Assembly (NCBI RefSeq): GCF_964229645.1
Contig: NZ_CAXREX010000034.1
Location: 1 to 5,718, forward strand
Reading direction: 5' to 3'
DNA length: 5,718 nucleotides
Source of the DNA: Nioella sp964229645
GTDB lineage: Bacteria > Pseudomonadota > Alphaproteobacteria > Rhodobacterales > Rhodobacteraceae
Below, one piece after another: positions 1 to 5,652 of this stretch (its first letter is position 1; every line of letters starts with the position of its first letter). The translations under genes were made by a program, and so were the position numbers. The notes beneath the pieces were generated by a model. The model had not been told where the DNA came from and did not search any database. It was given only the letters and a program-made list of their open reading frames with translations.

Positions 1-1083
<1,083 letters not shown>

Positions 1084-1111
1084 TCCGCCCCCGGCATCAC
1101 ATGATCCCCCG

Positions 1112-1139
1112 TTCACAGTGCCCCAAAACCTGCTACCAT
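1112..1139 (+). promoter_or_regulatory. Candidate promoter for the 1146-1574 gene (leaderless arrangement)
   Basis: TTCACA at 1112-1117 matches the sigma-70 -35 consensus at 5 of 6 positions. TACCAT at 1134-1139 matches the -10 at 4 of 6. The spacer is 16 bases. The -10 ends only 6 bases before the ATG at 1146, so transcription would begin at or next to the start codon. The stretch before that ATG (C-rich, ACCATTCCCCC) has no Shine-Dalgarno. This is inferred from motif matching only. Confidence 0.4.
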
Positions 1140-1145
1140 TCCCCC

Positions 1146-1574
1146 ATGCGCACCCTTCTCCTTCTCGCCCTTCTCACCTCTCCCGCTCATGCCTGGCAGG
1201 CAGATCAGGAGGGGCGGATTTGCCGGCTCGATCATGCCGAGCCCGGACTGTCGGTTCACCTCACCTACGATCCGGCGGGGCCGCTTTACTCCATCACCGT
1301 GCGCGCGCCCGACCCGTGGCCCGAGGCGCCCATCTTCGGGCTTTGGTTCGAGGGCGACCGACCCGCCAATATCACAACCACCCGACACCAGCTCGGCGGC
1401 GGGGGCTACGAGATCACGGTAACGGATAGCGGGTTTTCCAACGTCCTGGACGGGTTGGAATTCAACCGCACCGCCACGGCCTTCGCAGGTCACGCGGCGG
1501 TGCTGATCCAGTTGCAGGGGGCAGCGGCCGAGGTCGCGGCGTTCCGCGCCTGCACCGAAAGCCCCTCTGCCTGA
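1146..1574 (+). CDS. Small exported protein of unknown function (142 aa)
   Basis: I do not recognise a family. The ATG at 1146 is chosen because it begins directly with a Sec signal peptide: MRT, then a Leu-rich core LLLLALL, then SPAHA with likely cleavage after residue 16 (AHA|WQ). An in-frame ATG at 1101 would put 15 residues unlike a signal sequence in front of it. The mature part is about 126 residues, with exactly two cysteines (C26 in RICRLDH and C136 in FRACTES) that could form a disulfide linking its ends. It has alternating hydrophobic/polar stretches (for example LYSITVRAP and GYEITVTDSG) and a GGGG turn at 84-87, suggesting a beta-rich periplasmic domain. It lies 62 bases after uvrB but probably has its own promoter (1112-1139), and it ends 3 bases from the convergent peroxiredoxin gene. 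Coding reality is supported by the signal peptide and codon pattern; the function is unknown. Confidence 0.8.
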   Translation: MRTLLLLALLTSPAHAWQADQEGRICRLDHAEPGLSVHLTYDPAGPLYSITVRAPDPWPEAPIFGLWFEGDRPANITTTRHQLGGGGYEITVTDSGFSNVLDGLEFNRTATAFAGHAAVLIQLQGAAAEVAAFRACTESPSA

Positions 1575-1577
1575 ACC

Positions 1578-2111
1578 TCAGACCGACAGAAGTTCGTGGC
1601 CCGGCTGCCAGTCGGCAGGTGCATACATCTCGCCGTGGCGCACCAGTTGCAGCGCCGAGACGAGGCGCAGCAGTTCCGTGGACGAGAAACCCACCACCGT
1701 CGGCAGGATCTGGTAAGACTTGAGAACCCCGGCAGGGCCGAAGATGAAGTATCCCCTCGGGCCAATCTCGTCTTCCTTCGCGACAGGCAGTCCGAAGGCG
1801 CGGGTCAGTTCGCCGGCCGGGTCCGAGATACAGTCGTGAAGCACGGGAAACAGCGAGTCCGCCGTCAGTTCCTTCACCAAGGCCGCGATTCGGTCAGCCC
1901 CGTTGGGCATCACGCTGAAGAAGCGGATCGAGGGCATGCGCTCCTCTGCCTGCAACTGTGCGATACTGCGCATCTCGGTGCTACAGACCGATGTGAAGGC
2001 GCAGGGGTGGAACATCACCACAGACCAAGATGAAAAAGTCGCCTCGGACAGGGAAAACTGCCCGTTCTGCGACGTGACGGTCAAGTTCGGCATGTGATCG
2101 CCGAGTCTCAT
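1578..2111 (-). CDS. Peroxiredoxin, 1-Cys (Prx6-like) AhpC/TSA family, short form (177 aa)
   Basis: Thiol peroxidase that would reduce H2O2 or organic hydroperoxides in the cytoplasm. The peroxiredoxin signature PxxxTxxC is present as P36-C-A-F-T40-S-V-C43, with C43 the peroxidatic cysteine, and is followed by STEM as in Prx6/AhpC proteins (TTEL/STEM). The likely active-site arginine is R119 in GPRGYFIFGPAG. The N-terminal RLGDHMPNL is the usual family opening, and PADWQPGHE near the C-terminus matches the Prx6-type PANWxPGD segment. Other cysteines are C37 and C94. Prx6 proteins normally continue about 35-45 residues past this segment, but this one stops after 8. The start at 2111 is supported by an ideal AAGGAG seven bases upstream; a TTG at 2159 would read through promoter-like sequence. 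The gene is monocistronic, convergent with the upstream small gene and divergent from 2322. No oxyR-like gene is nearby. Confidence 0.93.
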   Translation of the reverse strand: MRLGDHMPNLTVTSQNGQFSLSEATFSSWSVVMFHPCAFTSVCSTEMRSIAQLQAEERMPSIRFFSVMPNGADRIAALVKELTADSLFPVLHDCISDPAGELTRAFGLPVAKEDEIGPRGYFIFGPAGVLKSYQILPTVVGFSSTELLRLVSALQLVRHGEMYAPADWQPGHELLSV

Positions 2112-2118
2112 TGGATCG

Positions 2119-2124
2119 CTCCTT
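2119..2124 (-). promoter_or_regulatory. Shine-Dalgarno fixing the peroxiredoxin start
   Basis: The minus strand reads AAGGAG, 7 bases before the ATG at 2111. This is the strongest ribosome-binding site in the window and excludes the longer reading that begins at TTG 2159. Confidence 0.85.
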
Positions 2125-2130
2125 AAGCTG

Positions 2131-2159
2131 TAAAAACGGGAGAAATGTAACAGCGTCAA
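2131..2159 (-). promoter_or_regulatory. Candidate promoter of the peroxiredoxin gene
   Basis: On the minus strand, TTGACG (2159-2154, 5 of 6 to the -35 consensus) is followed after 17 bases by TTTTTA (2136-2131). That is a poor -10, but it is AT-rich in otherwise GC-rich DNA. It would give a leader of about 15 bases that carries the AAGGAG site. The good -35 and the spacing support it; the poor -10 counts against it. Confidence 0.4.
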
Positions 2160-2321
2160 TTAACCCGGCGCGATATCTCAGAAGGATAGGGTTCCAATGC
2201 ATCTGGTCCCCCTTCAGCTATCGGCTGATGCCCGTGTGCTGTCCTTGAGACCTCGACACTCCGGATTTGAACCTTTGCCCGGTTTCGGCCGACCCACGGG
2301 TATCATCAAGGGGACCGCGCC

Positions 2322-2594
2322 ATGCACCGCCAATTTGCCACCTGCTGCACCGTGATTCTGTTCGGGTTCGCCAGCCCGGGCCTGGCCCATGTCGCGGGTC
2401 CGGTGATCGCGCCGGATACGCCTGTGGGCCTCCAGCGTGCCCTGCCCGCCGTGGCCGAGGCTGCACCTGCCTGTCACACCCGTGTCTTCGAGGCAGGGCA
2501 TGCTCCGGCCAACCCGTTGATGGTCGAGCAGGTCACCTGCCTCGATACCAGCTGCGAAACCCGCGAAATCCTGCTCTGCCCCCTCACTGACTGA
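2322..2594 (+). CDS. Small exported four-cysteine protein, hypothetical (90 aa)
   Basis: Family not recognised. The N-terminus (MHRQ, then a hydrophobic stretch CCTVILFGFA, then SPGLA) looks like a Sec signal peptide with cleavage near A22 (GLA|HVA). The mature protein of about 68 residues has four cysteines: C51 in PACHTR, C73 and C78 in VTCLDTSCET, and C86 in LLCPLTD. The even number and extracytoplasmic location fit two disulfides. The start is supported by AAGGGG 8 bases upstream. A TATCAT at 2301-2306 (5 of 6 to a -10) lies just before, but without a convincing -35. The stop TGA (2592-2594) overlaps the GAGG ribosome site of the next gene, so the two are probably co-transcribed and translationally coupled. 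A metal-binding or redox role for the cysteines is possible but not shown. Confidence 0.72.
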   Translation: MHRQFATCCTVILFGFASPGLAHVAGPVIAPDTPVGLQRALPAVAEAAPACHTRVFEAGHAPANPLMVEQVTCLDTSCETREILLCPLTD

Positions 2595-2603
2595 GGCCCG
2601 CCC

Positions 2604-2912
2604 ATGACCCGTGTTACCCCCGCCGCCCCGCTGCCTGTCTACAGCCGTTCCATGCGGCTGGTGATCTACACGCTGGCCATTCTGCAAATCGGCCTCCTGG
2701 CCCTGGCGGTGATCCTGACCCAGCAGTCCTTTCTTGCCAGCACCGAGCGGGGCCAGATGCTGGGTATCCTGACCGGGGCGGGCATCCTTGCGGCGGCGTT
2801 CCTGACACCGGCCATCGCTTTCGCCCATTCGCGGTTGCACCAGCACTACGGCATGGCCCTGGCCCTGCTGCCAATGGCCGGGTTCCTTGGCGTGTCGCTC
2901 TACCTGAACTGA
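2604..2912 (+). CDS. Small integral membrane protein with three predicted helices, hypothetical (102 aa)
   Basis: No family recognised. After a short polar N-terminus of about 17 residues (containing YSRSMR), three hydrophobic segments are visible: about 18-40 (LVIYTLAILQIGLLALAVIL), 52-74 (MLGILTGAGILAAAFLTPAI) and 83-101 (GMALALLPMAGFLGVSLYL). The loop between helices 2 and 3 holds AHSRLHQHYG, a His-rich stretch (H75, H79, H81). The positive-inside rule gives no clear orientation. The start ATG at 2604 is preceded by GAGG (2593-2596) that overlaps the stop of the upstream gene, 9 bases away, indicating an operon with the secreted four-cysteine protein. A GC hairpin begins right after its stop. 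It could be an inner-membrane partner of the upstream product; that is only inferred from adjacency. Confidence 0.78.
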   Translation: MTRVTPAAPLPVYSRSMRLVIYTLAILQIGLLALAVILTQQSFLASTERGQMLGILTGAGILAAAFLTPAIAFAHSRLHQHYGMALALLPMAGFLGVSLYLN

Positions 2913-2939
2913 GCCTTCCCGGCGCGCAGCCGGGCTGGC
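2913..2939. terminator. Candidate bidirectional hairpin between convergent genes
   Basis: A perfect 6-bp stem CCCGGC (2918-2923) / GCCGGG (2929-2934) with a 5-base loop is extended, past a 2x2 mismatch, by GCC (2913-2915) / GGC (2937-2939). It fills the 29-base gap between the stops at 2912 (+) and 2942 (-). There is no T-tract on either side, so it may act weakly, with Rho, or simply protect 3' ends. Confidence 0.45.
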
Positions 2940-2941
2940 GG

Positions 2942-3757
2942 CTACTGCGCCAAGCCGAGCCGTTCGAGATGCTTCACGCTTTCCTCCACCCGGTCGAAAT
3001 CGTTGATCTCGACGATCAGATGCGGGGCCGACTTGATGTTGCCAAGCGCCTGGAAGATCGCCTCCCACACGATATTGCCGCGCCCGATCGGCCAGTGCCG
3101 GTCGGCATAGCCATCAGTGTCCTGCAAATGGACATGGCCCAGCATCTCGCCCGCGGCTGAAATGTAGCGGTCGGCGGGCGGGGCATCGCAGACCCAATGC
3201 GCCCAATGGGCATGGCCGGTATCGACCGACAGGCGCAGCGCGGGGCTGTCGGCGGCGGCGATCACCTCGGCCCGGTCGCGCGGGTCGGTGTCCTTGATGT
3301 TTTCCATCACCATCATCACGCCCAGCTCCTCGGCGCGCGCAATCGCGGGCTTCAGCGTCTCCAGCACCGCAGAGACCCGGCGCGCGCGATCCTTGGGGGC
3401 GTTATCGAGGTTGCAGGCATCCCAGCCGTCATAGGGCGAGTGAATGACCATCTGCCGCGCATCGAGCGCCGCGCAGACATCGAGCGCCTGGTCGAGCCGC
3501 TTCTGCACCACGGCGCGGATATCGCGGTCTTTCACGTCCAGCTCGAACCCGCCGAACGGCCCGTGAATGCCAAGCCGCCCGGTCCAGCCGTCAAGCTTGG
3601 CCTTGGCCATGTCGATGAAGGGCCCGGCATTGGCCAGGATATCGGCCATGCAGAATTCCGGCAGTTCAAGATCGCGGTTCTTCTCGAACAGCCAGTCGCG
3701 GTGGCGGTCGAGATCCAGCACGCTCAGCTGCGCGCCGACGATGGGCAGATCGGACAT
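2942..3757 (-). CDS. Sugar phosphate isomerase/epimerase family, TIM-barrel protein (271 aa)
   Basis: This belongs by sequence pattern to the xylose-isomerase-like/AP-endonuclease-2 TIM-barrel superfamily, cytoplasmic metal-dependent enzymes that isomerise or epimerise sugars and related polyols. Candidate metal and catalytic residues fall in the expected order: H65 (IHGPFGG), H106 (VIHSPYDG), E152 (MVMENIKD), D179 and H182 (SVDTGHAH), H208/H210 (GHVHLQDTDG), and E250 (HLIVEINDF). The whole barrel is present; 271 residues is normal. The start at 3757 is chosen because AGGGAGG lies about 4 bases upstream and MSDLPIVGAQ leads directly into strand 1; an earlier non-ATG start at 3778 would read through that ribosome site. 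The substrate cannot be told from sequence. The gene lies on the same strand as, and 66 bases beyond, the zinc-ribbon gene, but an intrinsic terminator sits in the gap, so it may be expressed separately or by readthrough. It converges with the membrane-protein gene. Confidence 0.9.
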   Translation of the reverse strand: MSDLPIVGAQLSVLDLDRHRDWLFEKNRDLELPEFCMADILANAGPFIDMAKAKLDGWTGRLGIHGPFGGFELDVKDRDIRAVVQKRLDQALDVCAALDARQMVIHSPYDGWDACNLDNAPKDRARRVSAVLETLKPAIARAEELGVMMVMENIKDTDPRDRAEVIAAADSPALRLSVDTGHAHWAHWVCDAPPADRYISAAGEMLGHVHLQDTDGYADRHWPIGRGNIVWEAIFQALGNIKSAPHLIVEINDFDRVEESVKHLERLGLAQ

Positions 3758-3790
3758 GGGGCCTCCCTTTGGCTGCACCGGGAGTGTGAC

Positions 3791-3817
3791 AAAGAAAAGG
3801 GCGGCTGTCTGCCGCCC
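3791..3817 (-). terminator. Intrinsic (Rho-independent) terminator of the zinc-ribbon gene
   Basis: A perfect 7-bp stem, GGGCGGC (3799-3805) with GCCGCCC (3811-3817), encloses a 5-base loop. Read on the minus strand, the hairpin is followed at once by TTTTCTTT (3798-3791). It starts 6 bases after the stop of the 3824-4069 gene. The GC stem plus U-rich tail is the classical form, and it is the clearest terminator in the window. Confidence 0.85.
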
Positions 3818-3823
3818 GTTTCG

Positions 3824-4069
3824 TCAGAAATCGAAGATATCGCCCAGGAAGGAGCCGATGCTTTCCTTCTTCTTGCGCTTCTCGCCATAGCCCTTGGCCG
3901 GGGCCTCGCGCCAGTGCCCCTCACGGTTGTCTACCAGGGCGCTCCGCTCGATGATCTTGTCCAATTCCCCGCGGTCCAGCCAGACGCCCCGGCAGGTCGG
4001 GCAGTAGTCGATTTCGACACCGCTGCGCTCGGCGATCACGAGTTGGGTTCCATCAATGGGGCATTGCAT
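3824..4069 (-). CDS. zf-TFIIB-type zinc-ribbon protein (81 aa)
   Basis: A small cytoplasmic protein whose N-terminal half matches the zf-TFIIB-like zinc ribbon found in many bacterial proteins of unknown role. The pattern is MQCPIDGTQL (1-10), then DYCPTCRGVWLDRGELDKII (21-40). Potential zinc ligands are C3, C23 and C26; the fourth position, normally Cys in CPxC, is Asp6 here (C-P-I-D). A linker leads to a basic patch GEKRKKKES (62-70) and a typical hydrophobic C-terminal end, IGSFLGDIFDF. The start at 4069 begins right at the zinc ribbon and has AGGAG 10 bases upstream; a longer frame back to 4132 adds 21 residues without family resemblance. It ends with a strong terminator. The rhodanese gene lies 90 bases upstream on the same strand with no strong terminator between, so readthrough from it is possible. 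The role could be protein or nucleic-acid binding; not known. Confidence 0.9.
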   Translation of the reverse strand: MQCPIDGTQLVIAERSGVEIDYCPTCRGVWLDRGELDKIIERSALVDNREGHWREAPAKGYGEKRKKKESIGSFLGDIFDF

Positions 4070-4092
4070 CTGGCGGGCTCTCCTGTCTGGGG

Positions 4093-4108
4093 TCTGTAGA
4101 TCTTCAGA
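4093..4108. promoter_or_regulatory. Near-perfect 16-bp palindrome upstream of the zinc-ribbon gene
   Basis: TCTG-T-AGATCT-T-CAGA is symmetric except for one base pair in each arm. It lies 23 bases before the ATG at 4069 and overlaps a weak -10-like TATCTG read on the minus strand (4110-4105), which has TTGTTT (4132-4127) 16 bases upstream. Such a site could be a repressor operator. It is inferred from symmetry and position only. Confidence 0.3.
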
Positions 4109-4159
4109 TAGGTAGGCCCGCCCGCGAAACAATGTGCATCCTGACGATTTTTATCGGGT

Positions 4160-4747
4160 TCAGCCGCCTGCGACCGTCAGCCCCAGCATCCGCCAGCCCT
4201 GCATGCCAGGGCGGTAGTAGTGGATGCGTTCGGCAGGGTAGCCTGCCTCGATCATGCGCCGGATCGCCGTGGGCGACTGGCCGCACCATGGCCCGTTGCA
4301 AAAGAGCGCCACCGGAACGGCGGCGGTGCAGTCCCAGCCGTCGAAGTCGATCTCGCAGCCCAACTCGCCCAGGCGATCAACCATTTCCGTGTAGGGCATG
4401 TTGACCGCGCCGGGGATGGTGCCTGCCTCGAACCAGTTGGGGGTGCGGCTGTCGACGACGGTGACCTCGGGATCTTGCAGGAATTCCAGCAGCTCCAGCT
4501 CGCCCACCGGGGTCACGCCGGGGGCCGGGATCATGGGCTGGATACAGAAGGCCGGACATGGGCGCGAGGTCTGGCCCCATTCATCCTCGATGATATTGGC
4601 ATTGTCCTGGATGCGGGCGATTTCGCGCGGGCCAGAGGCCGTCTCGACCGTGACCGACATCACGTCACGGGTAATGCCCACAGGCTCCTGCGCGGCGGCA
4701 GGCAGGGCAAGGGCGGCAAGGGCAAGGGCGGCAAGGACGCGGCGCAT
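4160..4747 (-). CDS. Periplasmic rhodanese-like domain protein (195 aa)
   Basis: Rhodanese-fold protein, probably a sulfurtransferase or persulfide carrier exported to the periplasm. The start at 4747 gives a clean signal peptide: MRR, an Ala/Leu core (residues 4-15), then PAAAQ with cleavage near A19 (AAA|QE). GGAGA lies 6 bases upstream. The rhodanese domain runs about 84-193: VTVVDSRTPNWFEAGTIPGAVNMPYTEM (96-122) is the CH2A-like region, FCNGPWCGQSP (149-159) is the active-site loop with C150 at the catalytic position, and YYRPGMQGW (177-185) is the typical C-terminal motif. A region before the domain contains SRPCPAFCIQP (61-71), a C-x3-C pair. C131 and C140 flank the loop upstream. A 15-bp tandem duplication encodes the signal-peptide core. 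It is transcribed divergently from the metallopeptidase-like gene (130-base gap) and lies 90 bases upstream of the zinc-ribbon gene. The natural sulfur donor is unknown. Confidence 0.9.
   Translation of the reverse strand: MRRVLAALALAALALPAAAQEPVGITRDVMSVTVETASGPREIARIQDNANIIEDEWGQTSRPCPAFCIQPMIPAPGVTPVGELELLEFLQDPEVTVVDSRTPNWFEAGTIPGAVNMPYTEMVDRLGELGCEIDFDGWDCTAAVPVALFCNGPWCGQSPTAIRRMIEAGYPAERIHYYRPGMQGWRMLGLTVAGG
4705..4734. repeat. Perfect 15-bp tandem duplication in the rhodanese signal sequence
   Basis: Two exact copies of GGGCAAGGGCGGCAA (4705-4719 and 4720-4734), in phase with codons. On the minus strand each encodes a five-residue Leu/Ala block in the hydrophobic core of the signal peptide (LAALALAALALP). 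Five-codon units keep the frame if copies are gained or lost. Confidence 0.9.
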
Positions 4748-4765
4748 GGCAGGTCTCCGTTTCAA

Positions 4766-4781
4766 ATGCAACGTTCTGCAT
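4766..4781. promoter_or_regulatory. Short inverted repeat before the rhodanese gene
   Basis: ATGCA (4766-4770) and TGCAT (4777-4781) form 5-bp inverted arms around a 6-base centre. It lies 18 bases upstream of the ATG at 4747, between its ribosome-binding site and any promoter. It could be an operator half-site pair or chance; the arms are short. I found no convincing -35/-10 for the rhodanese gene in this gap. Confidence 0.2.
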
Positions 4782-4840
4782 GTGACCCTACCCCATCCCG
4801 CCATCCGCGCAATGGCACCGCTCGCCGCACGGGAAATCTC

Positions 4841-4870
4841 AGGACAAAAGTTTTTGATCGTGTCTATAGT
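4841..4870 (+). promoter_or_regulatory. Candidate promoter of the putative metallopeptidase gene (leaderless arrangement)
   Basis: TATAGT at 4865-4870 matches the -10 consensus at 5 of 6 positions. AGGACA at 4841-4846 matches the -35 at 4 of 6, with an 18-base spacer. The -10 ends 7 bases before ATG 4878, so the transcript would begin at or one base before the start codon. No Shine-Dalgarno precedes the ATG (TTGACGCC). An imperfect 12-bp AT-rich palindrome, CAAAAGTTTTTG (4845-4856), overlaps the end of the -35 and the spacer and could bind a regulator. Confidence 0.45.
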
Positions 4871-4877
4871 TGACGCC

Positions 4878-5648
4878 ATGCGTCCCCGCCCCGTGCTTCT
4901 TTCTCTCCCGGCCATCCCGTTCCTCGCCCTGCCGCTGGCGGCGGCCGAGACCTGCCTGCCCTACCCGTTCGATGCCGCCCCGCCCGCGATGCGCGAGGTG
5001 CTGGACATGGCCGCCCCGGCCCTTCAGCGCTTTCCCTACTATCCTGCCTCCATGGCCTCCGCCCGGCCCGAGTTCTGCCTCGACGACGAACCCTTCGGCG
5101 CGCGCGGATACCTTGACGTGGATGGCAATCGCATTGTGATCAGCGCGGGCCTGACCCGGCCCGAGCAGATGGTGATCTTCCTGCATGAATTGCGCCACCT
5201 GCAACAGATCGGCGAAGGCTTCTGCCCCGCCGCCACCCTGTCGATGGCCGAGAACGCGCGCGCCGTTTTCGCGCTTGAGGCCGACGCGATGGCGGTCACC
5301 ACGCTCGTGGCCTGGACGCTTCTGCAAGAGGATCAGCCCGAGGCTTGGCAGGCGCTGACCGACTGGGGGCTCTACCGGGACATTCCCGACGCCTTCCAGC
5401 AGGCGATCGACCGGGGGGCTGACGAAACCGGGGCCAGCGCGGCCGCGTTCTACCAGTGGTATGGGTCCGACTGGCGGCGGGAAAGCTACTACATCGCCGC
5501 GTGCAGCGACTACCTTGACCGGCAGGACGAAGCCCACGCCCTGCCGCAATACCAGTTGCTTCCGCCGGAATTCCTGTCGAGCCTCTGTCGTCTGCCCGAT
5601 GGCACCGACTATCCCTGCACCGAACCGCAAGACCTGTCGCGACCCTGA
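4878..5648 (+). CDS. Putative exported HExxH metallopeptidase (256 aa; resembles DUF6782-type proteins)
   Basis: Likely periplasmic zinc-dependent protein. The start at 4878 opens a signal peptide (MRPRP, hydrophobic LLSLPAIPFLALPLAAA, cleavage near A23|E24); upstream in-frame codons lie antisense to the rhodanese gene and give low-complexity residues. The key motif is VIFLHELRHLQQ (99-110) with H103-E-L-R-H107, a zincin HExxH. A third ligand may be E134 or D136 in FALEADAMAV, 27-29 residues later, as in gluzincin-like enzymes. Six cysteines in the mature part (C26, C67, C116, C209, C237, C247) could form three disulfides. The central DVDGNRIVIS (80-89) looks like a beta hairpin, and the C-terminal half is helical and Tyr/Trp-rich. 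I recall similar alphaproteobacterial proteins annotated as DUF6782 putative metallopeptidases, but could not check this. It is divergent from the rhodanese gene and ends 4 bases from a convergent gene. Substrate and activity are unproven. Confidence 0.85.
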   Translation: MRPRPVLLSLPAIPFLALPLAAAETCLPYPFDAAPPAMREVLDMAAPALQRFPYYPASMASARPEFCLDDEPFGARGYLDVDGNRIVISAGLTRPEQMVIFLHELRHLQQIGEGFCPAATLSMAENARAVFALEADAMAVTTLVAWTLLQEDQPEAWQALTDWGLYRDIPDAFQQAIDRGADETGASAAAFYQWYGSDWRRESYYIAACSDYLDRQDEAHALPQYQLLPPEFLSSLCRLPDGTDYPCTEPQDLSRP

Positions 5649-5652
5649 GCGA

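Noticed and set aside
2170..2196. ECF-sigma-like GGAAC box upstream of the peroxiredoxin gene (minus strand)
   Set aside because: GGAACC is present but no matching -10 (such as CGTT) occurs at the expected 16-17 base spacing.
2214..3068. Long minus-strand open frame of 284 codons
   Set aside because: Its translation is Gly/Arg/Gln/His-rich low complexity, typical of an antisense shadow. It overlaps two plus-strand genes with signal-peptide or membrane features and the end of the TIM-barrel gene.
3197..4099. Long plus-strand open frame of 300 codons
   Set aside because: It runs antisense to the well-supported TIM-barrel and zinc-ribbon genes, crosses their terminator, and its translation has no family features. 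It is a shadow of GC-rich codon bias.
4141..4157. CGAT/ATCG hairpin after the rhodanese stop as a terminator
   Set aside because: A 4-bp stem is too weak, and the T-run lies in the loop rather than after the stem on the minus strand.
4398..4877. N-terminal extension of the metallopeptidase frame by 160 codons
   Set aside because: The extension lies antisense to the rhodanese gene and encodes low-complexity residues. A signal peptide begins exactly at ATG 4878 with a promoter-like box just before it.
4839..5630. Minus-strand open frame of 263 codons
   Set aside because: Antisense shadow of the HExxH gene; Gly/Arg/His-rich and without recognisable domains.
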